From: Emergencia sp. 1XD21-10
GTDB taxonomy: Bacteria; Bacillota; Clostridia; Peptostreptococcales; Anaerovoracaceae
Direction of reading: 5' to 3'
Length of the DNA: 45,077 nt
Assembly: GCF_009936045.1 (NCBI RefSeq)
Contig: NZ_QWEQ01000027.1
Coordinates: 1-45,077, forward strand
The position numbers and the translations under genes were made by a program. Shown piece after piece: positions 7,226 to 15,761 of the stretch. Below the pieces are notes generated by a model. The model was given only the letters and a program-made list of their open reading frames with translations. It did no database searches and was not told the origin of the DNA. Each line of letters begins with the position of its first letter. Position 1 is the stretch's first letter.

Positions 7226-9175
7226 ATGCCTGACATTAAATTCCTGGAGCTGCTTTCGAAGGATTATCCCAATATTAAAGCAGCTACAGCAGAAATCATC
7301 AACCTGAGTGCGATTTTGGCGCTGCCAAAGGGAACGGAGTATTTCCTGAGCGATCTTCATGGTGAGCACGAGGCTTTTATTCACATGCTCAAAAGTGCCT
7401 CCGGCACCATCAAGACCAAAATTGATGAGCACTACGGCGGCGTTCTCAGCGACAGCGACAGAGAGGATCTGGCGGCGCTGATTTACAATCCGCAGGCTGA
7501 GCTGGCGCGGAGAAGGAAGAACGAAGCCGATTTTAATAAGTGGTGTATGACTGTGCTGCATCGTTTAGTTACGATTTGTCAGTCGGTATCTACCAAATAC
7601 ACGCGTTCGAAGGTTCGCCGCATGCTGCCGAAGTATCTGGACTACGCTATGGACGAACTGCTTCACGCAGACGATGAAGAGAACCGTCTCCATTACTATA
7701 ACGCAATTATCAAAACGATTGTTGAAAGCGGAATTGCAGATGACTTTATCATAGAAATGGCGGACGCTATCAGTAATCTAGCTGTGGATCATTTACATAT
7801 TATTGGGGATATCTTTGACAGAGGTGCGCACCCTGATACGATTTTAGATTTTCTGATGGATTACCACGATGTGGATTTTCAGTGGGGCAATCACGATATC
7901 GTATGGATGGGCGCTGCTACGGGAAACTGGGCATGTATAGCCAATATTCTTCGTATGAATATTAGCTATAATAATTTTGATATGCTGGAGTACGGATATG
8001 GTATCAACTTGAGACCGCTCGCTTCCTTTGCGGAGAAGGTGTACGGCGACGATCCGTGCCAGTTCTTCCAGCCGCATATTTTGGAGAAGAACGAGTACGA
8101 CCAGATTGAGGAGCCTCTGGCGGCAAAAATGCACAAGGCTATCGCCATCTGCCAGTTTAAGGTGGAAGGGCAGCGTATTAAGGCGCACCCTGAATACCAT
8201 CTGGAAAACCGTCTGATTCTGGATAAAATTAACTGGGAAAACGGCACTGTGGAAATTGACGGTACTGTATATGAACTGAGAGATACCAACTTCCCTACTG
8301 TAGATCCGGAAAATCCGTATGCGCTGACGGAAGAAGAAGAGGAAATGATGAATGCACTGGAAGCTTCTGTCCTGAATTCGGAGAAGCTGCAGAAGCACAT
8401 TAGATTTCTTTACAGCCATGGTGCGCTATATAAACGGGTCAACGGCAATCTGCTCTACCACGGCTGCATTCCGATGACGGAAGACGGAGATTTTGAGCTT
8501 GTGGAGCTCAACGGTGAAGCTTTTAAGGGAAAGGCGTTGATGGATTATCTGGACAGCGAAGTGCGTAATGCGTATTTTTCTCCTGATGAGTCCGGAGAAG
8601 TGGGGCGTATGGGCGACCTGATGTGGTATCTGTGGCTGGGGGGTAATTCGCCATTGTTTGGGAAAGCCAAGATGACAACCTTTGAGCGGCTGTTCATCGC
8701 AGATAAAGCAGCGCACAAGGAGCCGACCAGACCGTACTATAAGTTGATTAAGGAAAGAGGTCCTTGCGAGAAAATTCTTATGGAGTTTGGACTGGATCCG
8801 CACCGCTCAAAGATTTTGAATGGTCACGTGCCAGTAAAAATCAAGGACGGGGAAAGCCCAATTAAGGGTGGCGGTCTTCTATATGTCATCGACGGCGGTA
8901 TTTCTAAGGCCTATCAGAAGCAGACCGGTATTGCGGGCTACACCTTCATCTTCAACTCCAGATTTATGGCGTTGGCGCAGCACAAGCCGTATCAGCCGCT
9001 GCAGCCTGACGGGACGCAGGAGTTCCAGTCGCCGGAGGTGAAAACTGTAGAGGTGCTTCCGGAACGTATGATGGTCATTGATACAGATCAGGGAAGGGAG
9101 TTGACAGAACAAGTAGAAAACATGAAGCGTCTGGTGGAGGCATACCGAAAAGGTATTCTGAAAGAGAGATATTAA
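7226..9175 (+). CDS. fbp: Fructose-1,6-bisphosphatase class III
   Basis: This enzyme hydrolyses fructose-1,6-bisphosphate to fructose-6-phosphate in gluconeogenesis. Class III is the Firmicute type, a calcineurin-like metallophosphatase unrelated to the E. coli enzyme. The 649-residue length is typical. Metal-binding motifs are SDLHGEHE (42-49), GDIFDRG (194-200), GNHD (221-224) and a later NGHVPVK. GAAAGGA precedes ATG 7226. It is monocistronic, between its own promoter and a terminator, and diverges from spoIID. Confidence 0.95.
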   Translation: MPDIKFLELLSKDYPNIKAATAEIINLSAILALPKGTEYFLSDLHGEHEAFIHMLKSASGTIKTKIDEHYGGVLSDSDREDLAALIYNPQAELARRRKNEADFNKWCMTVLHRLVTICQSVSTKYTRSKVRRMLPKYLDYAMDELLHADDEENRLHYYNAIIKTIVESGIADDFIIEMADAISNLAVDHLHIIGDIFDRGAHPDTILDFLMDYHDVDFQWGNHDIVWMGAATGNWACIANILRMNISYNNFDMLEYGYGINLRPLASFAEKVYGDDPCQFFQPHILEKNEYDQIEEPLAAKMHKAIAICQFKVEGQRIKAHPEYHLENRLILDKINWENGTVEIDGTVYELRDTNFPTVDPENPYALTEEEEEMMNALEASVLNSEKLQKHIRFLYSHGALYKRVNGNLLYHGCIPMTEDGDFELVELNGEAFKGKALMDYLDSEVRNAYFSPDESGEVGRMGDLMWYLWLGGNSPLFGKAKMTTFERLFIADKAAHKEPTRPYYKLIKERGPCEKILMEFGLDPHRSKILNGHVPVKIKDGESPIKGGGLLYVIDGGISKAYQKQTGIAGYTFIFNSRFMALAQHKPYQPLQPDGTQEFQSPEVKTVEVLPERMMVIDTDQGRELTEQVENMKRLVEAYRKGILKERY

Positions 9176-9190
9176 ATATAGTTTTTAGTA

Positions 9191-9227
9191 GCAGTACAGT
9201 TTTGTAGACTGTACTGTTATTATTTTT
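9191..9227 (+). terminator. Terminator after fbp
   Basis: A perfect 8-bp stem CAGTACAG/CTGTACTG (9192-9199 with 9209-9216) is followed by a T-rich tail at 9217-9227. Confidence 0.8.
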
Positions 9228-9294
9228 GCAAAATTCCCACATGATGCGGTGAAATCAGGAGAATTGTTCCTATTAAAAAATATAAAAGTGTCTA

Positions 9295-9323
9295 TTTTAA
9301 ACGGTGCAGATTTCTTCTATAAT
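9295..9323 (+). promoter_or_regulatory. Probable sigma-A promoter before the ECF S-component
   Basis: A perfect TATAAT lies at 9318-9323 with a weak TTTTAA at the -35 position 17 bp upstream. The predicted start is about 35 bp before ATG 9364. Confidence 0.5.
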
Positions 9324-9363
9324 ACTAGATGATCGAAGAAGAACTGATAAGGGGGCTATCGTT

Positions 9364-9885
9364 ATGGAAGATAAGAAAACGAAGACTTTGGTTATGACAG
9401 CGTTGATGGCGGCAATTGTGTTTGTTGCTACATATCTGATTAAGATTCCAAATCCAGCAACTGGCGGATACAGTCACATGGGCGACTGTATGATTTTTCT
9501 GGCTGTTTTGATGTTAGGCAGGAAAAACGGTGCTATTGCAGCGGCTCTTGGCGGTGCGCTTTCAGATTTGCTTGCTGGTGCTGCAGTATGGATTTTACCA
9601 ACGCTGGTGATTAAATATATCATGGCTTATATCATGGGCACTGTGATAAAAAGCAATCCACAGGCTCACAAGCTGCAGTTAGCAGGCTCTATAATTGGTG
9701 GTATATTTCAGATTATCGCTTATACGCTTGTAAAGATAGTAATGCTTGGAATAGCGCCGGCTGTTGCATCGATACCTAATGTTACCATTCAGACGACTGT
9801 AGGCGTGGTGATTTTTATGGTGCTTTCTGGAGTACTATCCGGTAGAATTGTAAATTTGGCAGAGAGAGGAGATGCAGCAAAATGA
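9364..9885 (+). CDS. ECF transporter S-component (substrate-binding membrane protein)
   Basis: This 173-residue, strongly hydrophobic protein has five or six membrane segments and the ECF S-component pattern: a short basic N-terminus, MTALMAAIVFVATY, GGYSHMGD, then LGGALSDLL. S-components capture a vitamin or metabolite and pair with a shared EcfAAT energising module, which is not in the window. It resembles the riboflavin-transporter-like ECF group, but the substrate cannot be told. Start ATG 9364 follows AAGGGGG; the longer GTG 9304 frame would begin inside the promoter. Its last 4 bases overlap the next gene (ATGA), implying a functional link with that amidohydrolase. Confidence 0.75.
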   Translation: MEDKKTKTLVMTALMAAIVFVATYLIKIPNPATGGYSHMGDCMIFLAVLMLGRKNGAIAAALGGALSDLLAGAAVWILPTLVIKYIMAYIMGTVIKSNPQAHKLQLAGSIIGGIFQIIAYTLVKIVMLGIAPAVASIPNVTIQTTVGVVIFMVLSGVLSGRIVNLAERGDAAK

Positions 9886-10592
9886 AAATCATAGATGGGC
9901 ATGCGCATATCGGATATATTGGAGGCTGGGCAGACGTAGGTATTACAGGTGAGCAGCTCATCGCGCAGATGGATCGCTTCGGCATTGAGAAAACCGTTCT
10001 CTGTCACGAGGACAATGAGGTTACTTTGGATATGATGCGGAAATATCCGGGGCGTATTATAGGCGCAGTTTATGTGAATCCACTTAATCAGAGTACCGTG
10101 GATTCCATGGAAAACTATTTTGAAAAAGGGTTTAAGGCAGTCAAGCTAAACCCGCTGCGTCATGCTTATTGCGCGGACAGCGAGGCTCTGGATCCGGTCC
10201 TTCATAAAGCAGAAAAAGCCGGCATTCCTGTTTGCATTCACAGTGGTCATCCGCCTTATTCCTTGCCTTGGCAAATTGGGCTTCTGGCTGAGCGCCATCC
10301 TGATGTAAAGGTAATGATGATTCATATGGGACATGGTCATGGTGTTTATATTGACGCGGCACTGAAAATGGCACGTCGCTATCCGAATCTTTTTCTGGAA
10401 ATGAGCGGAATGCCGATGCCGTCAAAAATACGTGAAGCTTATGAGACTGTTGGCAATGACAGAATTATGTTTGGTACAGACACACCTTTTCATGATCCAT
10501 CGGTGGAACTGCAGAAGGTGCTTGTCAGTGGCGTAGATGAGACAGGCATTAGAAGAATCCTTTATGATAATGCAGCGGCGTTTTTTGCATAA
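9882..10592 (+). CDS. Metal-dependent amidohydrolase (amidohydrolase_2 type)
   Basis: This is a 236-residue TIM-barrel hydrolase. Metal-ligand candidates are H7 and H9 (DGHAHIG), H120 (CIHSGH), H148 (IHMGHGHG) and D200 (FGTDTPFHDP), the order expected for the PF04909 family of hydrolases and decarboxylases. The substrate is unknown. Translational coupling to an ECF S-component (ATGA overlap) suggests that it may process the compound brought in by that transporter, which is inference only. It is shorter than typical family members (about 280-330 residues). Confidence 0.75.
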   Translation: MKIIDGHAHIGYIGGWADVGITGEQLIAQMDRFGIEKTVLCHEDNEVTLDMMRKYPGRIIGAVYVNPLNQSTVDSMENYFEKGFKAVKLNPLRHAYCADSEALDPVLHKAEKAGIPVCIHSGHPPYSLPWQIGLLAERHPDVKVMMIHMGHGHGVYIDAALKMARRYPNLFLEMSGMPMPSKIREAYETVGNDRIMFGTDTPFHDPSVELQKVLVSGVDETGIRRILYDNAAAFFA

Positions 10593-10622
10593 ACAAAAAA
10601 GAAAGCCAGATAACTGTTTTTG

Positions 10623-10631
10623 TGTTAAAAT
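10623..10631 (+). promoter_or_regulatory. Extended -10 promoter abutting the radical SAM start codon
   Basis: TGTTAAAAT at 10623-10631 is an extended -10 (TG-N-TAAAAT). The A of ATG 10638 lies seven bases past the hexamer, where transcription would begin. No -35 is visible and no Shine-Dalgarno sequence precedes the ATG. Confidence 0.45.
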
Positions 10632-10637
10632 AAAGCT

Positions 10638-11507
10638 ATGCATTATGTAACGGTAAAGGGGATATTTTCTAAAGACAATGGTATGAATTTGTACCGCGGT
10701 TGCTCTCATGGCTGTATTTACTGCGATTCCAGGAGTAAGTGCTATCAGATGAAACACGATTTTGAGGATATTGAAGTAAAATCTAACGCCATAGAGCTTT
10801 TGGGACGCGCCCTATCTCGAAAACGAAAAAAATGTATGGTAGGTATGGGCTCCATGACTGATCCGTACGTCCCTTTAGAGCTGGAATTGCAGCATACGCG
10901 AAAGGCACTGGAAACGATTTATGCTTATGGACATGGCGTAACGCTGATTACCAAGTCTGACAGGGTGCTGAGGGATATCGATCTGTTAAAGGCGATTCAC
11001 GAAAGGTCTAAATGCGTGATACAGATGACTTTAACGACCTTTGATGAAGGACTGTGTCGAAAAATAGAGCCGGGGGTTTGTACTACAGCAAGGCGCGTAG
11101 AGGTGCTGATGCAGTTGAAAGAAGCAGGGATTCCTACAGTTGTCTGGCTCTGCCCAATTTTACCTTTCATCAATGATACGGAAGAAAATCTGAGAGGAAT
11201 TTTGCGTGGGTGCAGACAAAGCGGCGTGTATGGTATATTGAACTTTGGAATGGGCGTTACTATGCGTGAAGGGAACCGCGAGTATTTTTTCCAACAGCTG
11301 GATTTACAGTTTCCTGGAATGAAGCAGCGATATATGGAGTACTACGGAAATCAATATGTGCTGGAAAGTCCACGCAGCAGGAAGCTAATGGAAATTTTTG
11401 TATCTACTTGCAAAGCGTATGGAATTGCTTATGAAAGGGAAAAGGTTTTTCAGTTTTTGCAAACTTTAGATAGTAAGGAGCAGGGAGAGCAGCTAAGCCT
11501 TTTTTAG
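10638..11507 (+). CDS. SPL-family radical SAM protein with C-terminal clamp-type peptide
   Basis: This 289-residue radical SAM enzyme binds a 4Fe-4S cluster through the CxxxCxxC motif CSHGCIYC (22-29). Its layout (NLYRGCSHGCIYCDSR, then GMGSMTDPYVPLE, then LITKSDRVLRD) is that of the spore-photoproduct-lyase-like group (COG1533), many members of which have no known substrate. It is not a canonical SplB, which is longer (about 340 residues). The last residues, EQLSLF, match the bacterial beta-clamp-binding consensus QL(S/D)LF. No Shine-Dalgarno sequence precedes ATG 10638, and an extended -10 sits at leaderless spacing. Confidence 0.8.
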   Translation: MHYVTVKGIFSKDNGMNLYRGCSHGCIYCDSRSKCYQMKHDFEDIEVKSNAIELLGRALSRKRKKCMVGMGSMTDPYVPLELELQHTRKALETIYAYGHGVTLITKSDRVLRDIDLLKAIHERSKCVIQMTLTTFDEGLCRKIEPGVCTTARRVEVLMQLKEAGIPTVVWLCPILPFINDTEENLRGILRGCRQSGVYGILNFGMGVTMREGNREYFFQQLDLQFPGMKQRYMEYYGNQYVLESPRSRKLMEIFVSTCKAYGIAYEREKVFQFLQTLDSKEQGEQLSLF

Positions 11508-11565
11508 TATAAGGGCATAACGAGCACGGCAAACCCACGAAAACGTTTAGTGATTTTCTGGAACA

Positions 11566-11742
11566 GACAAAGCTGACAGCTTTTTAGAGTTTTGTCAGCT
11601 TTGTCAGTGTTTCTATCAAAAATCCTGACAGAACTGACAATTATTTTTGATTTTGTCAGCTTTGTCAGGATTTCAGGCGTATTAAGATAGGATTCTTTAC
11701 AATTTGCTGACAAAATCCTGCATGCTGGTATCATTTTGTCAG
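11566..11742. repeat. Array of nine TGTCAG/CTGACA words forming three hairpins
   Basis: The word TGTCAG occurs five times and its complement CTGACA four times within 180 bp. They make three inverted repeats: a perfect 13-bp one (11566-11578 with 11593-11605), a 21-bp one with two imperfect pairs (11620-11640 with 11653-11673), and a perfect 10-bp one (11707-11716 with 11733-11742). Within arms of the first two the word is tandem with a 9-base period. There is no convincing coding frame and no T run typical of a terminator. Function unknown. Confidence 0.85.
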
Positions 11743-11881
11743 TATTTATGGTTCAGAATACTTTTCATGCATTTGCCGTGAATAACGGGTTGTAATTATT
11801 GACGGAGCGACATTTCGCTGGCGGAAGTGAGGGAAGATACCGGAAAGTATATAGAAAACAATTGAAAAAATAAATCATAAC

Positions 11882-11924
11882 AGCAGGTACGAACCAGTAT
11901 CAAATGGATTCGTACCTGCTTTTT
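11882..11924 (+). terminator. Strong terminator upstream of rpoB
   Basis: A perfect 12-bp stem AGCAGGTACGAA/TTCGTACCTGCT (11882-11893 with 11909-11920) is followed by TTTT. It isolates rpoB from upstream transcription, or acts as an attenuator if transcripts enter from above. Confidence 0.8.
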
Positions 11925-11999
11925 CTGCGAAAATGCGCGCTTGGTTGGAGGAAAGGGACTGTGAGATTTTGCAAATGCGCAAATTTTTCCATGATTAGC

Positions 12000-12028
12000 T
12001 TGACTATTTGACAAGAATATGGTATCAT
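12000..12028 (+). promoter_or_regulatory. rpoB promoter, TTGACT-N17-TATCAT
   Basis: TTGACT (12000-12005) and TATCAT (12023-12028) are each five of six consensus and are 17 bp apart. An overlapping second option, TTGACA (12008-12013) with TAGACT (12031-12036), also has 17-bp spacing, so two start sites 8 bp apart are possible. A/T tracts at 11981-11990 could serve as an UP element. Confidence 0.7.
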
Positions 12029-12078
12029 AATAGACTGCCACGCAAATGTAAACTGTGAAGATATAAGGAGTGATAAAT

Positions 12079-15000
12079 ATGCCAAAACCTATCAAAGTAG
12101 GTAGAAAAGACCGTATGACATTCTCAAAAATCAATGAAGTTGGTCAGATGCCAAATCTCATTGACATCCAGACCAGTTCATATGATGCTTTTATCAAAGA
12201 AGGTCTGAGAGAAGTTTTTGAGGACATCTCCCCGATTAGAGATTATGCGGATAATCTGATTTTAGAATTCATTGATTACTCCCTGAACGATCCTCCGAAG
12301 TATGAACAGGAGGAGTGTAAGGAGAGAGATGTAACATACGCAGCTCCGCTGAAAGTCAGAGTAAGACTCGTAAACAAAGAAACTGGAGAAGTAAAGGAAC
12401 AGGAAGTGTTCATGGGAGATTTCCCTCTGATGACAGAAAAGGGAACTTTCATTTACAATGGCGCTGAACGTGTCATCGTAACACAGCTGGTTCGTTCCCC
12501 GGGACCTTACTACGGTGTCGAAACTGACAAATCTAATAATAAACTTTATTCCACCCAGATTATTCCTAACAGAGGTGCATGGTTGGAATACGAGACAGAC
12601 TCCAACGAAATTATTTCCGTTCGAGTTGACAGAACCAGAAAGCAGCCGCTGACTACGCTGCTTCGTGCACTGGGTATCAGCTCCGACAGAGAAATTATTG
12701 ATATCTTCGGTGAAGACAGCAGACTGCTGAAGACCTTAGAGAAAGATACAACCAATGACTACGAAAGTGGTCTGAAGGAAATTTACCGCAGACTGAGACC
12801 TGGCGAGCCTCCTACAGTGGACAGCGCTAGATCCCTGCTGAATTCCCTATTCTTTGATCCAAAGAGATATGACCTTGCTAAAGTAGGAAGATATAAATAT
12901 AACAAGAAGTTAGGGCTGTCAAACAGACTGCCTGATGTTGTCGTTGCTGAGGACGTTATCGATCCGAACACTGGAGAAATCCTGGCGGAAGCTGGTCAGA
13001 AGATCAGCCGCGCTCTTGCAAAGGACATCGAAAATGCCGGTGTTGAATATGTAATGGCACGTGGAAAAGATGATGAAACACAGATTACAAAAGTAATCGG
13101 CAGCAGATTTGTCGAGCTGTCTCAGTATGTAGATTTTGACACGACAGATCTGAAAGTGGCAGATCAGGTATATTATCCTGTACTGATGGAAATTTTGGAA
13201 CAGTGCCAGGATGAGGATGAGATTAAACAGATGCTGGTGACAAGAAAGAATGACCTTTCTCCAAAGCATATTATTATGGAAGACATCATTGCATCTGTCA
13301 GCTATATTCTAAACCTGAATTATGGCATTGGAAGCACTGATGATATCGACCATCTGGGCAACAGAAGACTGAGAACTGTAGGAGAACTGCTCCAGAATCA
13401 GTTCCGCATCGGTCTTGCCAGAATGGAACGTGTGGTTAAGGAAAGAATGACCATTCAGGACATTGAGGTAACAACGCCGCAGGCGCTGATGAATATTAGA
13501 CCTGTTACGGCTGCAATCAAGGAATTTTTCGGAAGTTCTCAGCTGTCCCAGTTCATGGACCAGAACAATCCGCTGGCGGAGCTGACTCACAAGAGAAGAC
13601 TTTCCGCATTGGGACCTGGCGGTCTTTCCAGAGAAAGAGCCGGATTCGAAGTGCGTGACGTACACCACTCTCACTATGGAAGAATGTGTCCGATCGAGAC
13701 GCCAGAAGGTCCGAATATCGGTCTGATCGGTTCCTTGACGACCTATGGTATCGTAGATGAATATGGATTCATTGAGACTCCATATAGAGTAGTAGATAAA
13801 GAAACCGGTGTGGTTACAGAAGAAATCCGTTATATCACTGCAGACGAAGAAGAACTGCTGATTATCGCCCAGGCAAATGAGCCGCTGGACGAAGAGGGAC
13901 ACTTTGTCAATGCAAAGGTTGCTGCCAGAGGTGTCGGCGGCGAAATCGCTATGTTTGCAAGAGAAGTTGTAGACATGATGGACGTATCTCCGAAGCAGGT
14001 AGTATCCGTTGCAACTGCAATGATTCCGTTCCTGGAAAACGACGACGCCAACCGTGCCCTGATGGGTTCCAACATGCAGCGTCAGGCAGTGCCTCTTCTG
14101 GTGACAGAAGCGCCGTTTGTAGGAACTGGTATGGAATACAAGGCAGCCAGAGATTCCGGTGTTGTAATCCTCGCTAAGAATGCAGGTACTGTTGAGTTTG
14201 TTGACGCTGACAAAATCCGTATCAGAAGAGATGACAACAACGAATTAGATGAATATAAATTATTGAAGTTCAAGCGTTCCAACCAGGGAACCTGTATCAA
14301 CCAGAGACCGATTGTATCTCACGGTGAACACATTGAAGCCGGCGAAGTAATCGCTGACGGTCCTTCCACAGACCTAGGAGAAATTGCACTGGGCAAGAAC
14401 CTGCTCATCGGCTTCATGACCTGGGAAGGCTATAACTACGAGGACGCAATCATTCTGAACGAAAGACTTCTGATGAATGATGTGCTGACTTCCCTGCATA
14501 TCGTGGAATACGAAGCAGAAGCAAGAGACACCAAACTGGGACCTGAAGAAATCACCAGAGATATTCCTAACGTCGGCGATGAGGCGCTGAAGGATCTGGA
14601 TGAAGAGGGTATCATCAGAATCGGTGCAGAGGTTGACTCCACAGATATTCTGGTCGGTAAGGTAACGCCAAAGGGCGAGAACGACCTTTCCGCAGAGGAA
14701 AGACTGCTGCGCGCCATCTTCGGTGAGAAGGCAAGAGAAGTCAGAGATACTTCCCTGCGCGTGCCTCACGGTGAAACTGGTATCGTAGTAGACGTAAAAA
14801 TCTTCACAAGAGAAAATGGCGACGAACTGCCGCCAGGTGTCAATAAATTAGTAAGATGCTATATCGCAACTAAGAGAAAAATCAATGTAGGCGATAAGAT
14901 GGCAGGTCGTCACGGTAACAAGGGTGTAATTTCCCGTATCCTACCGGAAGAGGATATGCCATTTAAGGAAGACGGCGAGCCGCTGCAGGTTATGCTGAAC

Positions 15001-15744
15001 CCTCTGGGTGTACCTTCCCGTATGAACGTTGGTCAGGTGTTGGAAGTGCATCTGGGTCTTGCAGCAAAGACTAAGGGCTGGTATATTGCAACACCAGTAT
15101 TTGACGGTGCGACCGAAAAAGATATCCGTGAGCTTCTTGAGGACTGTGGTTTCTCAGAGACAGGTAAACTGAGACTGAGAGATGGCAGAACCGGTGAGTG
15201 GTTTGACAATCCTGTAACCGTAGGTTACATGTATATGCTCAAGCTTCACCATTTGGTAGACGATAAGATTCACGCAAGAAGTACTGGTCCGTACTCTCTG
15301 GTAACGCAGCAGCCTCTGGGCGGTAAAGCACAGTTCGGCGGACAGCGTTTTGGAGAGATGGAAGTTTGGGCGCTGGAAGCATACGGCGCAGCACACACAC
15401 TGCAGGAAATCCTCACCGTAAAATCCGATGATATCGTAGGTCGTGTACAGACTTATGAAGCAATTGTCAAAGGTGAAAATATTCCGGAACCGGGTATTCC
15501 TGAGTCCTTCAAGGTTCTCATCAAGGAGATGCAGTCACTGGCACTGGATGTAAGAGTGCTTACTGAGGACAACGAAGAAATTCAGATAAAGGAAGTATCC
15601 GAATACGATGACGTTTCCGGTATCGACGGCATTATGGACGTAGATACGGAATTGGAAAGTGAAGAAAAATTGTTTGCAGAGGGATTCACAGAAGAGACCC
15701 CCGACGACGATATGACTGGCAACTTTGCAGATGATGAGTTATAA
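12079..15744 (+). CDS. rpoB: RNA polymerase beta subunit
   Basis: This is the core RNA polymerase subunit of 1221 residues. The rifampicin-pocket region is present and of wild-type sequence around residues 485-520 ([29 protein letters not shown]), so the protein is predicted rifampicin-sensitive. The later [12 protein letters not shown] catalytic-region motif is clear. ATG 12079 is chosen because TAAGGAG lies eight bases before it; the in-frame GTG 12070 overlaps that site. Unusually, rplJ-rplL are not upstream: the gene follows a radical SAM gene and a hairpin array and has its own promoter. rpoC follows after 17 bp. Confidence 0.98.
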   Translation: MPKPIKVGRKDRMTFSKINEVGQMPNLIDIQTSSYDAFIKEGLREVFEDISPIRDYADNLILEFIDYSLNDPPKYEQEECKERDVTYAAPLKVRVRLVNKETGEVKEQEVFMGDFPLMTEKGTFIYNGAERVIVTQLVRSPGPYYGVETDKSNNKLYSTQIIPNRGAWLEYETDSNEIISVRVDRTRKQPLTTLLRALGISSDREIIDIFGEDSRLLKTLEKDTTNDYESGLKEIYRRLRPGEPPTVDSARSLLNSLFFDPKRYDLAKVGRYKYNKKLGLSNRLPDVVVAEDVIDPNTGEILAEAGQKISRALAKDIENAGVEYVMARGKDDETQITKVIGSRFVELSQYVDFDTTDLKVADQVYYPVLMEILEQCQDEDEIKQMLVTRKNDLSPKHIIMEDIIASVSYILNLNYGIGSTDDIDHLGNRRLRTVGELLQNQFRIGLARMERVVKERMTIQDIEVTTPQALMNIRPVTAAIKEFFGSSQLSQFMDQNNPLAELTHKRRLSALGPGGLSRERAGFEVRDVHHSHYGRMCPIETPEGPNIGLIGSLTTYGIVDEYGFIETPYRVVDKETGVVTEEIRYITADEEELLIIAQANEPLDEEGHFVNAKVAARGVGGEIAMFAREVVDMMDVSPKQVVSVATAMIPFLENDDANRALMGSNMQRQAVPLLVTEAPFVGTGMEYKAARDSGVVILAKNAGTVEFVDADKIRIRRDDNNELDEYKLLKFKRSNQGTCINQRPIVSHGEHIEAGEVIADGPSTDLGEIALGKNLLIGFMTWEGYNYEDAIILNERLLMNDVLTSLHIVEYEAEARDTKLGPEEITRDIPNVGDEALKDLDEEGIIRIGAEVDSTDILVGKVTPKGENDLSAEERLLRAIFGEKAREVRDTSLRVPHGETGIVVDVKIFTRENGDELPPGVNKLVRCYIATKRKINVGDKMAGRHGNKGVISRILPEEDMPFKEDGEPLQVMLNPLGVPSRMNVGQVLEVHLGLAAKTKGWYIATPVFDGATEKDIRELLEDCGFSETGKLRLRDGRTGEWFDNPVTVGYMYMLKLHHLVDDKIHARSTGPYSLVTQQPLGGKAQFGGQRFGEMEVWALEAYGAAHTLQEILTVKSDDIVGRVQTYEAIVKGENIPEPGIPESFKVLIKEMQSLALDVRVLTEDNEEIQIKEVSEYDDVSGIDGIMDVDTELESEEKLFAEGFTEETPDDDMTGNFADDEL

Positions 15745-15761
15745 GAAAGGGGAGGAAATCT

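Noticed and set aside
11504-11734. 76-codon minus-strand ORF with repeated LTKLTK/DKADK
   Set aside because: It arises from reading through the TGTCAG array; there is no start context and no protein family resemblance.
11566-11742. CRISPR array
   Set aside because: Repeats are 6-7 bases in mixed orientation with irregular spacing and no cas genes.
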